A stretch of 64,000 nucleotides of DNA from CAYPXJ01 sp964414595 (GTDB taxonomy: Bacteria > Pseudomonadota > Alphaproteobacteria > Rickettsiales > CAIJLX01), in assembly GCA_964414595.1 (NCBI GenBank), contig CAYPXJ010000004.1, positions 8,405 to 72,404 on the forward strand, written 5' to 3'. A model generated the notes under the pieces. The model had not been told where the DNA came from. It did no database searches and saw only the letters and a list, made by a program, of their open reading frames with translations. Positions 1-8,737 of this stretch are shown here, piece by piece. Each line of letters starts with the position of its first letter. Positions within the stretch are counted from its first letter, which is position 1. The position numbers and the translations under genes were made by a program.

Positions 1-126
1 CCAATTATAAATGCCCGCCGTCACCTGACGAATCATCCCGGCGCGCAGCATCAGCTTGTGCGAAACGATTTGCGCCTCGCGCGGGTCTTCTTTCAGGACA
101 GGAATAAAATACTGAGAATAACGCAT
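1..126 (-). CDS. proS: Prolyl-tRNA synthetase, N-terminal fragment (runs off the window)
   Basis: Only the first 42 codons lie in the window; the gene continues to the left of base 1. The translation starts [15 protein letters not shown] and goes on with [13 protein letters not shown], which is the highly conserved N-terminus of bacterial prolyl-tRNA synthetase (class II aaRS, charges tRNA-Pro with proline in the cytosol). The ATG is at 124-126 on the reverse strand, and the frame is open to the window edge. The 35-nt space to the next upstream gene suggests possible cotranscription with it. The assignment relies on recognising the N-terminal motif, since the catalytic motifs are outside the window. 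Confidence 0.85.
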   Translation of the reverse strand, partial: MRYSQYFIPVLKEDPREAQIVSHKLMLRAGMIRQVTAGIYNW

Positions 127-161
127 GCGGGGGTTATAGCGCAGGCTTTAGCCGGATGCAA

Positions 162-1676
162 TTAGCGTATGACGCCCTCACGGGTGTAATCTTTGTTATT
201 TAATTGGTCGATGGCACTATACAGACGATTCGTAGGATGATCTTTAAACTCAACTATTCTGCGTATTGGATCGCCGTGACCAATGCTATTTAGAAACGGC
301 CCTAGCGGGATAATCATATAAGGTTGTGTAGGAACATGGATGGCTTTCGGCAATGTACGAATTACTTTTTCACCCATAGCCAGCCGCTCGTCATAGGCGT
401 CACGGGCATAAAAAGAACCTAAATTATCGTCGATGGCTTTTACAAATTTTTTATAATCCTCGATATTTTTTCCGCCCAGCGGGATACAGAGATAAAGCGC
501 ACTTACAGCTCGAGGATTAGGTTTTTCATCGTAATCGGAACGAAATTCAACATCCTCACCAAATATAGACCGTAAATCATTCAGTAATTGCTGTACCTGT
601 ACGTTGTTTGTAGGCTCGCCTCCAATAATTTTATCGATCAAATCATTGTTGGCTTTTCGGTCAGCGCGGCGCGCGCGCTTCGAATCCCTATCTACTTTCT
701 TTGAATTAAGCTGATTAGCGTTGTATTGCTTTTGCCACTCTTCCCTTTGTTTTTGCACAGCTTCTAAATATTCTGCTTCTTGTAGAGCGTTTACATGCTT
801 AACAGCTGCATCCTGAAGCTCAAAAGGATTGTCTGGAAAACCCAATTTTATGAAATCTTTTTCATTCACGACAAGGGGTTTGCTGCCACGAAATTCTTGC
901 GTGAAATTTCCGTTGGAATCGAATTTTTGTAACACCTCAAGAATATTTATTTCCTCATCAGTGCGCGTTATTTTCTTATATTCCTCTGAATCTTTCTCGC
1001 CCCAGGGAATTTGTCCAAATGTGAGCGTTCTTTCCGAACAAATCAGATCTCTGATTTTCGCAAAATCGAAATGCCTTTTTAAAAAGTCCGGTAATTTTTG
1101 ATAAAGCGTCTGCGCTAGTTCTTCATGAATATTGCGTGTGTTTTGTTCGAATTTTTCAAGAGAGTGCATATCCAAAACCGGCCCAATGAGCGGTTCCAAT
1201 TCGGGGCAAGCTTCTTTGGTAGCGTAACTATGTTTGCCTACCAACCGTTTTAATTGGCCTATCTTATTACGGAGAGTTTCAGGCGTTAATGGATCTTCTC
1301 GATTTTTGCGATCATCTGATCCGATAGTCACAAAATCACTCCAGCAGATAATTCGATTAGTGTATTGGCCGCCCGTAGTGCCAAACTCTTGCAGATTTTT
1401 AATTTTTTCCTGAAGGCTGAAAATTTCATTCAACTTTATTGACCGCACAAAAAGAGAAACATCCTCAGCGGTGGGAGCGATTTCATCTTTATTCTCTTTT
1501 TTTATCCCCAGCATCCCGCCCGTCGCCATGCCGAACATTGCGCGGCGGCGATCATGCGTCTGCTCTTCATTCGTGTTTACAAAACCCGAAGCGCGGCGCA
1601 GATTTTCTATCTCGCTGCGCACATAGTTTGCTGCGAATTGTGCCATAATTTGTGTGAGTTCAAATATCTTCCACAT
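162..1676 (-). CDS. Lineage-specific protein of unknown function, 504 aa
   Basis: No family is recognised. The protein is soluble-looking, highly charged and rich in Lys, Glu and Asp, with a predicted helical, strongly basic stretch around residues 330-350 (SKRARRADRK). A short Gly/Met-rich segment after DRRRAMF near residue 45 is too short for a membrane helix. The first ATG (1676) is only 6 nt from a -10-like TAGAAT, so the mRNA would be almost leaderless. Met11 at 1646 is an alternative start, but neither start has a clear Shine-Dalgarno site. A perfect Pho-box-like direct repeat lies just upstream. The gene sits between proS and a thioesterase gene, all on the reverse strand. Confidence 0.7.
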   Translation of the reverse strand: MWKIFELTQIMAQFAANYVRSEIENLRRASGFVNTNEEQTHDRRRAMFGMATGGMLGIKKENKDEIAPTAEDVSLFVRSIKLNEIFSLQEKIKNLQEFGTTGGQYTNRIICWSDFVTIGSDDRKNREDPLTPETLRNKIGQLKRLVGKHSYATKEACPELEPLIGPVLDMHSLEKFEQNTRNIHEELAQTLYQKLPDFLKRHFDFAKIRDLICSERTLTFGQIPWGEKDSEEYKKITRTDEEINILEVLQKFDSNGNFTQEFRGSKPLVVNEKDFIKLGFPDNPFELQDAAVKHVNALQEAEYLEAVQKQREEWQKQYNANQLNSKKVDRDSKRARRADRKANNDLIDKIIGGEPTNNVQVQQLLNDLRSIFGEDVEFRSDYDEKPNPRAVSALYLCIPLGGKNIEDYKKFVKAIDDNLGSFYARDAYDERLAMGEKVIRTLPKAIHVPTQPYMIIPLGPFLNSIGHGDPIRRIVEFKDHPTNRLYSAIDQLNNKDYTREGVIR

Positions 1677-1682
1677 GCCTAA

Positions 1683-1715
1683 ATTCTAGCAAAGAATTAT
1701 GACAGCTTGATGACA
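1683..1715 (-). promoter_or_regulatory. Pho-box-like promoter of the 504-aa gene
   Basis: On the reverse strand two copies of CTGTCAT are separated by CAAG (TGTCAT hexamers at 1710-1715 and 1699-1704). This matches the Pho box pattern of two 7-mers with a 4-nt spacer. TAGAAT at 1683-1688 lies exactly 10 bp downstream of the second repeat. The geometry is that of promoters activated by OmpR/PhoB-family regulators, with the box replacing the -35 element. The regulator itself is inferred, not seen. Confidence 0.65.
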
Positions 1716-1738
1716 GGTTAAGTTATTGATTTATACGA

Positions 1739-2119
1739 TTAATCTCGCACAACGGGCACGGGTTTGCGGAACTCGTCCAACGCCACGAACGTAAACTCGC
1801 CTTGCGTGATTTTTTCGCGCGCGCGGGTTTTGCGGCGTTCGACCCATGCTTCCACGCTCACGGCGATACTCGTCGTGCCCACCTTCACCACTTCGCCCCA
1901 GCATTCCACGCAATCGCCTACCGAAGCGGGTTTGTGAAACGCCATGTTGTTGATAGCGACGGTGGCGACACGGGTTTTTGCTTTATCGCGGGCGATGAGC
2001 GCCGCGGCGGAATCCATCAGGCTTAAAATCCAGCCGCCGAAAATGTCGCCATCGGCGTTGGTATCTTTCGGCATCGCGATGACTTTTACCGCGAGCGTTC
2101 CTTTCGGTTTATCGGCCAT
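1739..2119 (-). CDS. Acyl-CoA thioesterase, YciA/hotdog family
   Basis: A 126-aa single hotdog-fold protein that should hydrolyse acyl-CoA thioesters to free acid and CoA in the cytosol. The sequence has the YciA/BFIT signature: AMPKDTNADGDIFGGWI near the N-terminus, with the conserved N-x-x-G-x-x-F-G-G-x-x-x-x-x-D turn and the DSAAALIA helix, followed by the ATVAINNMAFHKPASVGD strand region. Length is normal for the family. The start at 2119 gives the usual short N-terminal tail. It is followed at some distance by the 504-aa gene, which has its own promoter. The exact acyl chain preference cannot be read from sequence. Confidence 0.88.
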   Translation of the reverse strand: MADKPKGTLAVKVIAMPKDTNADGDIFGGWILSLMDSAAALIARDKAKTRVATVAINNMAFHKPASVGDCVECWGEVVKVGTTSIAVSVEAWVERRKTRAREKITQGEFTFVALDEFRKPVPVVRD

Positions 2120-2181
2120 GCTCTTCTTCCTGTAAAAGGCTTCCCATAATTATCTTATGTCGTCAACGGCAAAGAACGGCC

Positions 2182-3165
2182 TCATGCCTCTATAAAACCG
2201 TATTCTGCTTCCATTTTTTTACGCACTGCTTGCGAAGGTTCGCCATAGCCTGATTCCACTATTTTTCCGTACATTTCCAAATTGACCTGCTGCTTCTGTT
2301 TGAGGAAATGCGAAATTTTATTTTCATCCACTTGCACATAGTGATAGCAGGGCACGCCTCTATCCTGACCATACACTAAAAATATATTCAGGCCTTCTGC
2401 GTGCTGAATTTTGCGTGTAAATGCCATGTTATTTTCTCCCTTTATTTTCTTGCTGAATACGGTTGCGATGCGCGATGAGATGATCGATATCGACCGTGGC
2501 AGCGGCTTACCGATTCCTTGCATTTTCTGTTCAGGTGATAAAAGCGGCAGATCTTGCTCGCTCTTAAAACTTACAAAGGTGCGAAAATCTTCATCACCAT
2601 CCGTCGAGCGAATATCCGGTCGTGGAACCAATTGCTGTACGCCCATTTTTTCTGCCACATTCATAAACCGCGTGAGGTTGGTTGGCACCACTTCGGCTAC
2701 GGCAAAATCCATATTCAACGCTTTCACTATGAGAAATAATTGCTCATGTAGCGCATGCGAAAGATTCGGAATTTTCCGCACTTCCTGTTGCAGAAACAAC
2801 CCCCCTAATTCCGCATAATGCATCGTTTCTATATCCAGATGCGGCATGGACTGCTCCAAGGTCTTTTCCATCGCATCTTGCGTATGTAAACGCGCATTTG
2901 AAAAAGCTAGATGCTGCAGAACCCTTGCACCGCCAACCACTTGTTCACCCTGCATAACCAAAATAAAAATTGTATCCGGCAATATATCATGCTCGGTGGG
3001 CTCTGTTGTGTAATACATCATGCCGAACGCGTTATAGACTTCGGCTCGCAATGCGAAATAGGTTGGTAACAGCTCACGTCTGTCACTCACTGTAAGCCCA
3101 ATGCGTTCCAGCTCGAGCCATGGCCGGTTGGGTAATAGAATAAAGTGCGGTATATTTTCCTGCAT
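2182..3165 (-). CDS. GNAT/autoinducer-synthase-like N-acyltransferase fused to an 80-aa C-terminal domain
   Basis: A 327-aa protein. Residues about 25-200 look like an acyltransferase of the GNAT or LuxI-like superfamily: YFALRAEVYNAFGM, then VVGGARVL, then AELGGLFL and a helix rich in hydrophobics. This is a fold-level guess and no substrate can be named. A low-complexity linker (about 215-240) joins a second domain beginning at Met247. That methionine (2427) is preceded by AAGGGAG at good Shine-Dalgarno spacing, so an 81-aa protein could also be made from an internal start. The promoter is a CtrA-type box shared with the divergent astB region. Confidence 0.6.
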   Translation of the reverse strand: MQENIPHFILLPNRPWLELERIGLTVSDRRELLPTYFALRAEVYNAFGMMYYTTEPTEHDILPDTIFILVMQGEQVVGGARVLQHLAFSNARLHTQDAMEKTLEQSMPHLDIETMHYAELGGLFLQQEVRKIPNLSHALHEQLFLIVKALNMDFAVAEVVPTNLTRFMNVAEKMGVQQLVPRPDIRSTDGDEDFRTFVSFKSEQDLPLLSPEQKMQGIGKPLPRSISIISSRIATVFSKKIKGENNMAFTRKIQHAEGLNIFLVYGQDRGVPCYHYVQVDENKISHFLKQKQQVNLEMYGKIVESGYGEPSQAVRKKMEAEYGFIEA

Positions 3166-3192
3166 ATACGTTTTATTAACCTTTAGGCTCTA

Positions 3193-3224
3193 ATCTTAGG
3201 GGAGAAAGTTTAAAAAAGGTTTAA
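3193..3224 (-). promoter_or_regulatory. CtrA-type box and -10 upstream of the GNAT-like gene
   Basis: TTAA at 3221-3224 and 3210-3213 are spaced by exactly 7 nt, the CtrA consensus TTAA-N7-TTAA. On the reverse strand TAAGAT (3193-3198) follows the second half-site after 10 bp. The box also lies 10 nt upstream of the divergent astB start codon at 3234, so it could affect astB translation or transcription as well. CtrA as the binder is inferred from the consensus. Confidence 0.65.
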
Positions 3225-3233
3225 GGTGGCGCG

Positions 3234-4580
3234 ATGAAAGAGGTTATTTTTATTGGCATGCCGGGCCCCACACATAGCTATGGTGGCCTTTCTATTGATA
3301 ATGTCGCAGCCATGACAAATCAGGGCGGTGTGTCGCATCCAAAAGAGGCTGCATTACAATCACTTGAGCTTGCTAGAACGTTAGAAAATCTTGGCCTTAC
3401 CGTGGGCATTTTACCGCCGCAGCTCAGGCCGCACCTGGGTTTGTTGCACAGCAAATTTTCTGGCGACGCAGAAAAGATTATCCCCCTTGCGGCGGAGAAA
3501 GACCCCGAGTTGCTCGATAAAGCCTCGACAAGTTCCGCCATGTGGGTGGCGAATGCGGCAACGGTTGCGCCTTCCCTGGATACGCATGACGGCAAATTAC
3601 ACATCACCACTGCTAATCTTCACAGCCATTTGCATCGTCGCATTGAGGCGGAGGATACGCATCGCGTATTAGCGGCGATCTTTTCTGATAGGCATTTTTT
3701 TACAGCACATGCACCTTTACCTGCAAAGCAAGGTTTTCGTGATGAAGGCGCCGCGAATCACACGCGGCTTGCGCCGTATCACGGTGCTAAGGGCTTGCAT
3801 ATTTTTGTGTACGGCACCGATGGTGATAAGAATGATCCTGCAACAGCGCGGCAAAATCTTCTGGCCTCTAAAAAGCTGCATGAATTGCATCAGCTTCCTG
3901 ACTCTCAAACAATTTTTATCAAACAAAATCCTGATGTGATCCGCCAAGGAATTTTCCATAACGATGTGATTTCGGTAGGCAATGAAAATGTGCTTCTTTA
4001 TCACGAGCATGCGTTTGCGCGCGGTAAAGAGGATATTGTCGCAATCACCCGCGCGTATCACACGCTTCATCCGGGCGAAAAATTGCATCTTCTGGAAATT
4101 CCCGAAGCAAAACTTTCGGTTGCCGATGCTGTAAAAACCTATTTCTTTAACAGCCAAATCGTAACCAAGCCTGACGGCACCATGGTAATTATTGCGCCAC
4201 AAGAAGTGCAGGAACATGGGGCGTCGAAAAGGCTTATGGATGAAATTATTGCTGGTGCTAATCCCATCAACGATGTGCTCTATCTGGATTTACGACAGAG
4301 CATGAAAAACGGTGGCGGCCCTGCGTGCTTGCGTTTGCGCGTTCTCATGCGCGAAGAAGAAATTGCCAGCGTGCAAAAAAATTCGCATGCGTTGCTGGAT
4401 GCGACATTACTCGCTCAGCTCGAAAAATGGATTGCGACCTATTATCCAGAAGCATTAACCCGCGCGGAACTAGCTAACCCGGCGCTTTATCATAACTCTA
4501 AAAAAGCACTGACTGAGCTTGCTTCCATGCTTTCCTTGCCCGTCATGGAACCCACTCTTTCACGCCCGCCGCGCACTTAA
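3234..4580 (+). CDS. astB: N-succinylarginine dihydrolase
   Basis: AstB hydrolyses N2-succinylarginine to N2-succinylornithine, CO2 and ammonia, the second step of the arginine succinyltransferase (AST) catabolic pathway. The 448-aa length is normal. Diagnostic stretches include GPTHSYGGLSIDN at the start, SSAMWVANAATVAPSLDT, DEGAANHTRL and LLYHEHAF. The catalytic cysteine lies in GGPACLRLRV at residue 365, the same position as in the E. coli enzyme; Glu in DEGAANH and a His in the YHEH region complete the triad. The start is supported by AAGGTGG upstream. Oddly, none of astA, astC, astD or astE is adjacent, so the rest of the pathway must be elsewhere or absent. Confidence 0.95.
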   Translation: MKEVIFIGMPGPTHSYGGLSIDNVAAMTNQGGVSHPKEAALQSLELARTLENLGLTVGILPPQLRPHLGLLHSKFSGDAEKIIPLAAEKDPELLDKASTSSAMWVANAATVAPSLDTHDGKLHITTANLHSHLHRRIEAEDTHRVLAAIFSDRHFFTAHAPLPAKQGFRDEGAANHTRLAPYHGAKGLHIFVYGTDGDKNDPATARQNLLASKKLHELHQLPDSQTIFIKQNPDVIRQGIFHNDVISVGNENVLLYHEHAFARGKEDIVAITRAYHTLHPGEKLHLLEIPEAKLSVADAVKTYFFNSQIVTKPDGTMVIIAPQEVQEHGASKRLMDEIIAGANPINDVLYLDLRQSMKNGGGPACLRLRVLMREEEIASVQKNSHALLDATLLAQLEKWIATYYPEALTRAELANPALYHNSKKALTELASMLSLPVMEPTLSRPPRT

Positions 4581-4649
4581 CAGGCTGCGATTACAAGATA
4601 GACATACCCAAATTTTTCTTTTATAAACCCCGGGCTTTTCTATTCCCGG

Positions 4650-4725
<76 letters not shown>

Positions 4726-4769
4726 CTTCCCTCTCAAATGCACAGAAAACGGGCAAAAATCCCGTATTG

Positions 4770-4802
4770 TTAACCTTTTGTTAACTATTTCCGAGTTATG
4801 CT
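4770..4802 (+). promoter_or_regulatory. CtrA-type promoter of the small membrane protein gene
   Basis: TTAA at 4770-4773 and 4781-4784 are separated by 7 nt (GTTAAC-N5-GTTAAC), followed after 11 bp by TATGCT (4797-4802). It matches the CtrA consensus and repeats the architecture found before several unknown genes in this window. Confidence 0.65.
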
Positions 4803-4807
4803 AAAAA

Positions 4808-4920
4808 GGTTATCTGCCCTCTGTTGATTTCTCCGCTTGGAGATACAGATGGCTTTAAACAGAAGCGTGCTTCTGTTTGTTATTTGCCCCATTGGGGGCT
4901 TAGTACCTTGGAAAGGGTAC
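4808..4920 (+). promoter_or_regulatory. Hairpin-rich 5' leader of the 144-aa membrane protein gene
   Basis: About 115 nt between the predicted transcription start and the ATG fold into consecutive hairpins. These are CTCC/GGAG at 4830-4841 (flanked by TCTGT/ACAGA), AAACAGAAG/CTTCTGTTT at 4857-4878 (9 bp, tetraloop), GCCCC/GGGGC at 4886-4899, and GTACC/GGTAC at 4903-4920. The last holds the Shine-Dalgarno region (AAAGGG) in its loop and 3' arm. This suggests translation control by RNA structure, or a processed small RNA. No known riboswitch class is recognised. Confidence 0.5.
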
Positions 4921-4924
4921 CGTA

Positions 4925-5359
4925 ATGTTCAAGAACCTGCGCGATTGGTGGCGGCAAGATGATGTTCTTGTCGGGTTCATCAAAGTCATGGGATCAGTGG
5001 CGCTATTTGCAATAGCCTTTGTTGGGATATTCGTTGCCATTATTTGGTGGTGTTTAAGCCCTAGTATTGTCAATCTCGGTCATGGTGCCGAGGTGAGAAT
5101 ACCTGGTGGTGTTTACACCAGCGACGACGACCAGGAAAAGTTTGGATATTTTGTAGAGAGTGGTTGCAACGTTACCGTTACAAATAACGGCGACAAGGAA
5201 TTGACTCTCACAGTATCTTTTCAACAACCTGGAGTAAGTATCTTGTACGATCATGCTTTCGAAAATCTTCCGCCCGGAAAATCGCTTAGTTTCGGTGCGG
5301 AATATCCGAAATTCGCAGGCATGTATCTAGGCGTCTCCGAAGGTGCTTGGAAACATTAA
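4925..5359 (+). CDS. Small membrane-anchored protein of unknown function, 144 aa
   Basis: One strongly hydrophobic segment at about residues 18-43 (GFIKVMGSVALFAIAFVG onward) follows a basic, Trp-containing N-terminus. This predicts a single membrane helix with the remaining 100 residues outside the cytoplasm. The distal part is beta-rich and contains one Cys (SGCNVTVTNNG), with a pattern like an immunoglobulin-type or C2-like sandwich, but no family is recognised. The start is set by GGAAAGG 8-13 nt upstream. It is transcribed from a CtrA-type promoter through the structured leader and ends at a strong terminator, so it is a monocistronic unit. Confidence 0.7.
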   Translation: MFKNLRDWWRQDDVLVGFIKVMGSVALFAIAFVGIFVAIIWWCLSPSIVNLGHGAEVRIPGGVYTSDDDQEKFGYFVESGCNVTVTNNGDKELTLTVSFQQPGVSILYDHAFENLPPGKSLSFGAEYPKFAGMYLGVSEGAWKH

Positions 5360-5388
5360 ATTACAAAACAGCTTTTTTGGAAGCTGTG

Positions 5389-5411
5389 CCCCGCTTTTAG
5401 CGGGGTTTTTT
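5389..5411 (+). terminator. Rho-independent terminator
   Basis: CCCCGC (5389-5394) and GCGGGG (5400-5405) form a 6-bp GC stem, followed by six T. A second hairpin ACAGCTT/AAGCTGT (5368-5387) precedes it. Confidence 0.9.
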
Positions 5412-5423
5412 ATGCCCAAAATA

Positions 5424-5454
5424 AAAAGAAACGGCCCGGAGTTTCCCCCGGGCC
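5424..5454 (-). terminator. Rho-independent terminator of the RTX operon
   Basis: Reverse-strand hairpin GGCCCGG/CCGGGCC (5448-5454 and 5433-5439), followed on that strand by a T-rich run (5421-5432). It ends transcription of the two RTX genes. Confidence 0.8.
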
Positions 5455-5487
5455 GGTCCAACATAGATGCGTTTGATTTGTCAGGGA

Positions 5488-6744
5488 TCAGACGATGAAT
5501 ATTGCGCCCGCATCTAGGCTGGAAACTCCTAATAAAGTTACAAAACCACCGGCGGTCGTGATGGTTGCATTACCGCCCTCAAAGCTCGTGCTCGCCAGCA
5601 CTGCACTGGAAGAGCCAAAAAGCGCCGCGCTGAATTGGAGAGAATCCTGGCCTTGGATAAAATCTATGATAACATCAGACCCGTGACCTGGACCAAAAAC
5701 AAAACGGTCACTACCGGTTGCGCCAATCAACGTATCATTGCCAAGATCGCCAGAGAGCGTATCGTTGCCCACATCGCCGGACATATAATCATTATCTTGA
5801 CCGCCGTTTAGATAGTCATTTCCTTGGCCACCGAAAACCGTATCGTTGCCGTTATTACCGTTTACTAAATCATCACCAAGATTGCCATTCACCCAGTCTG
5901 CATCGCGGCCACCGTACACCGTATCATTTTCAATGCCACCTTGAACGGTGTCATTACCGGAATTGCCTTGCGTAAAATCATTTCCTTGATTGCCATTTAA
6001 CCAGTCGGATCCATCACCGCCGTAAACCTGATCATTACCTGCGCCACCCAGCAAAGTATCGTTGCCGCCCGCACCATCAAGCACATCAACATCGGCGCCG
6101 CCCGTATAACTATCAGCCCCGCCGCTGGCAGTAAAACCCGGATCAGCAGGCGGTGTTGTGGAACCGCCCAGCGTTAACCCATACCGGCCGTTGATAAAAC
6201 TTTTCACCGTTACCGTCATTAAACCAGCGGAGACATCCGAGCGCGTAATGCTCAAATCTTGGCCATCACCTGCCCAGTTAAGATTGTAAGTCGATCCACC
6301 ATGCGATATTTGATAAGCGTTACTACCCGTTTGGCTTGCCGTGCCATTAAACGCAGAACCTGTAAGGTCCGTAGTACCAACGGTCGCGGCACCAAAAAAC
6401 AGAACGCCGCCATCATCAATAACGGTTTTCTGACCGTAATCGCCGCTAAAGTCGAGCACGTAAGTATCCGCTCCCGAAGCGCCGGAAAGCACATCATTGC
6501 CTACACCCGCATCGAGTACGTCATCGCCTGCATCGCCGCTTAATGAATCGTTGCCGGCGTTACCGAACAGAAAATCATTCCCGCTGCCGCCGCTGACCGT
6601 ATCGTTGCGCGCGCCTGCCACAACGACATCGCTGCCGTCGAGTGCATTAACTACGTTAACAACAGATGGGCTAGCGCCCCAAATATTCGCCGGATCAAAC
6701 GGCTCAAATAAATCATCTCCGTTTGTCAAATTGTAGGTAGGCAT
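5488..6744 (-). CDS. RTX (hemolysin-type calcium-binding repeat) secreted protein, 418 aa
   Basis: A glycine- and aspartate-rich protein with many nonapeptides of the type GGxGNDxLx. One block lies at about residues 47-95, and a long block at about 210-345 (GGNDTLLGGAGND, GNDTVFGGQGNDYLNGG). They form Ca2+-binding beta-rolls. There is no N-terminal signal peptide; export through a type I secretion system using the C-terminal signal (ending in hydrophobic residues) is expected, but no such transporter is in the window. The first about 205 residues are a module also found twice in the neighbouring RTX protein. It starts nearly identically (FEPFDPANIWGAS) and ends with MTVTVK..NG..GLTLGG. Shine-Dalgarno AAGGAGA precedes the ATG. 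Only 9 bp separate it from the upstream RTX gene, so the two form an operon. Function (adhesin, surface layer or other) is unknown. Confidence 0.85.
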   Translation of the reverse strand: MPTYNLTNGDDLFEPFDPANIWGASPSVVNVVNALDGSDVVVAGARNDTVSGGSGNDFLFGNAGNDSLSGDAGDDVLDAGVGNDVLSGASGADTYVLDFSGDYGQKTVIDDGGVLFFGAATVGTTDLTGSAFNGTASQTGSNAYQISHGGSTYNLNWAGDGQDLSITRSDVSAGLMTVTVKSFINGRYGLTLGGSTTPPADPGFTASGGADSYTGGADVDVLDGAGGNDTLLGGAGNDQVYGGDGSDWLNGNQGNDFTQGNSGNDTVQGGIENDTVYGGRDADWVNGNLGDDLVNGNNGNDTVFGGQGNDYLNGGQDNDYMSGDVGNDTLSGDLGNDTLIGATGSDRFVFGPGHGSDVIIDFIQGQDSLQFSAALFGSSSAVLASTSFEGGNATITTAGGFVTLLGVSSLDAGAIFIV

Positions 6745-6753
6745 AGTTTCTCC

Positions 6754-8737
6754 TTACAGCGGTAAAGTTCCTGTAGCGTATTGCAGATTGATCTGTTCGA
6801 GATCGAGCGTCACACCAAGCAACACGACCTGAGAACCCACAACATCTACTTCATTTTGCATAAAATTGAGATTGGTATTTCCGCTCTCATGCAGCACTTC
6901 TACGCTTGCTTGATCTGCCGCAAGATTGAACATTATGAGCGTATCCAGCTCCATATCAAAATCCGTGATAAAAGTTTTATTTGTGAGCAAGCCATTATAT
7001 TCCGGTGCAAAATCTGCAATGAACAGATCGTTATCATCTCCGCCCGTCAGTGTTGAAGTGCCAACACCGCCATGCAGTGTGTCATCGCCTGCGCCGCCAT
7101 CTAACACTGTGCCGCCGCTGCTGATACCGACGAGTAATTGATCATTACCCTCACCGCCGAACGCTTCACCACCGCCAATAATCGCTGTGAATGTATCATT
7201 ACCCGCGCCGCCATCAAAATGTTGGAAGCCGATAAACGTGGTTGATTTATCGTCGCCATCGCCGCCGATAAAATCATTGCTACCAATAAAGGTAGAGTAA
7301 CTATCGTTACCCGCTTCGCCGTGAACCGTATCACCGCCTTCCCAGGCGCTATTGAAGCTGTCATTACCATCGCCGCCGAACAGCAAATCTTTGCCGTTGC
7401 CGCCGTTAATATCATCATTGCCGCTACCACCAATAACCGTATCGTTTCCGCCCATAGCCGCGATCGTATCATTGCCCGCGCCCGTAGCTATCACTTCGGA
7501 TGCGTTTGTACCGCGACGGTCATCTGCTTCGTCCGTTCCACGAATGTCTGGGGTAAAAAGCGAAATACCGAATGCACCATTGGTATAGTCGTTTACGGTA
7601 ACGGTCATTTGCGCCGAGGAAACGTTATCGCGATTGATATCGAGATTTCCACCATCCTGCGTCAATGTATAATCTTGACCATTGACGGTCATCTCATACG
7701 CGCCGCTTTGTCCTTGGATAGCCACGGCTGCGCCACTGATTGCATTGCCGATCAGATTTGTTCCGCCGGGTGCAGCGCCGCCTTGGAAAATTATACCGTC
7801 GCTATCGCTGATGGTTTTCTGGCCGAAATCAGCATTGAAATCGATAACGAACGTGTCATCACCTTCACCACCAACCAACGTATCGTTGCCGGTGCCCGCA
7901 TCAAGTACATCATCGCCAGCCTGACCTTGCAAACTGTCGCTACCGGAGCTGCCGAACAAGAAATCATTTCCTTCACCGCCTTCGACCGTATCGTTCATCA
8001 GGCCGGAAATAACGGTGTCGTTACCGCCAAGTGCATAAATTGTATTTGCTTCAAAAGCGCTTGCACCCCATTCGTTTGCGGGATTGAAAGGCTCAAACAC
8101 ATCGTTGCCTTCGGTTAACGTATAAATCGGTACATGCGGCACTTCGCCGAGCGTAAGATCAAAAGTTCCGTTGGTATAATTTTTTACAATCACGCGCGTG
8201 AGGAAGGCGTCGCTACCTTCTTCATAAATTCTTAGATCTGTGCCTTCGCCTGCCCATTCTAAAATATGGTTCACACCACCGACATTGAGACGATAAACAC
8301 CTTCACTAATTTCACTTGCATTGCCTTTTAATTCGTAACCTAGCAGCTCTGTTGAGCCGATGGCCGCGGAACCCACAAATATTTTGCCGTCATTGTCGGT
8401 TATTGTCTCGGTGCCAAAATCAATAAATTCNNNNNNNNNNAAATTCCACCACATACGTATCTGCACCTTCGCCGCCGAGCAGCGAATCATTACCGTTGCT
8501 GCCATCCAGCGTATCATCGCCATCTTCACCGAAAATAGTGTCGTTACCGCTAACGCCAAAAATAATATCATTTCCTGCACCGCCTAGACCCATATCGTTA
8601 GCAGCGCCCGTTAAAATGGTGTCATTACCTTCGCCGCCTTGTACGGTGTTGGGCGTAATTCCGCTTGCGCCCCATGGATTGTTTGGATCAAAAGGTTCAA
8701 ATAAATCGTTATTCGGTGTCAGAGTATAAAGCGGCAT
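6754..8737 (-). CDS. RTX secreted protein with two tandem about 200-aa modules (interrupted by an N run)
   Basis: The reading frame is broken only by the 10 N at 8431-8440. Both flanks share AAATTC; collapsing that overlap and dropping the N gives one continuous 655-codon frame and restores TYVVEFIDFGTETI, which matches TFVIDFNADFGQKTI in the second module. Two modules are visible (about residues 1-200 and 200-390), each starting FEPF-P-N-WGAS, then RTX nonapeptides, then a beta domain ending in a V-V-K/N-Y-NGxF motif. Further nonapeptides and a C-terminal hydrophobic secretion-signal-like tail follow. Shine-Dalgarno AGGAGA supports the ATG at 8737. It is the first RTX gene downstream of hemP. 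Type I secretion is expected by family rule. Confidence 0.8.
8431..8440. other. Scaffold gap (10 N) inside the RTX gene, probably spurious
   Basis: The left flank ends in AAATTC and the right flank begins with AAATTC. Treating this as a contig-end overlap restores the frame and a conserved motif, so the true sequence is probably 16 nt shorter than shown. Confidence 0.8.

Noticed and set aside
162..300. Twin-arginine signal in the 504-aa protein (DRRRAMF)
   Set aside because: The Arg pair is not followed by the Tat pattern and the hydrophobic segment is too short.
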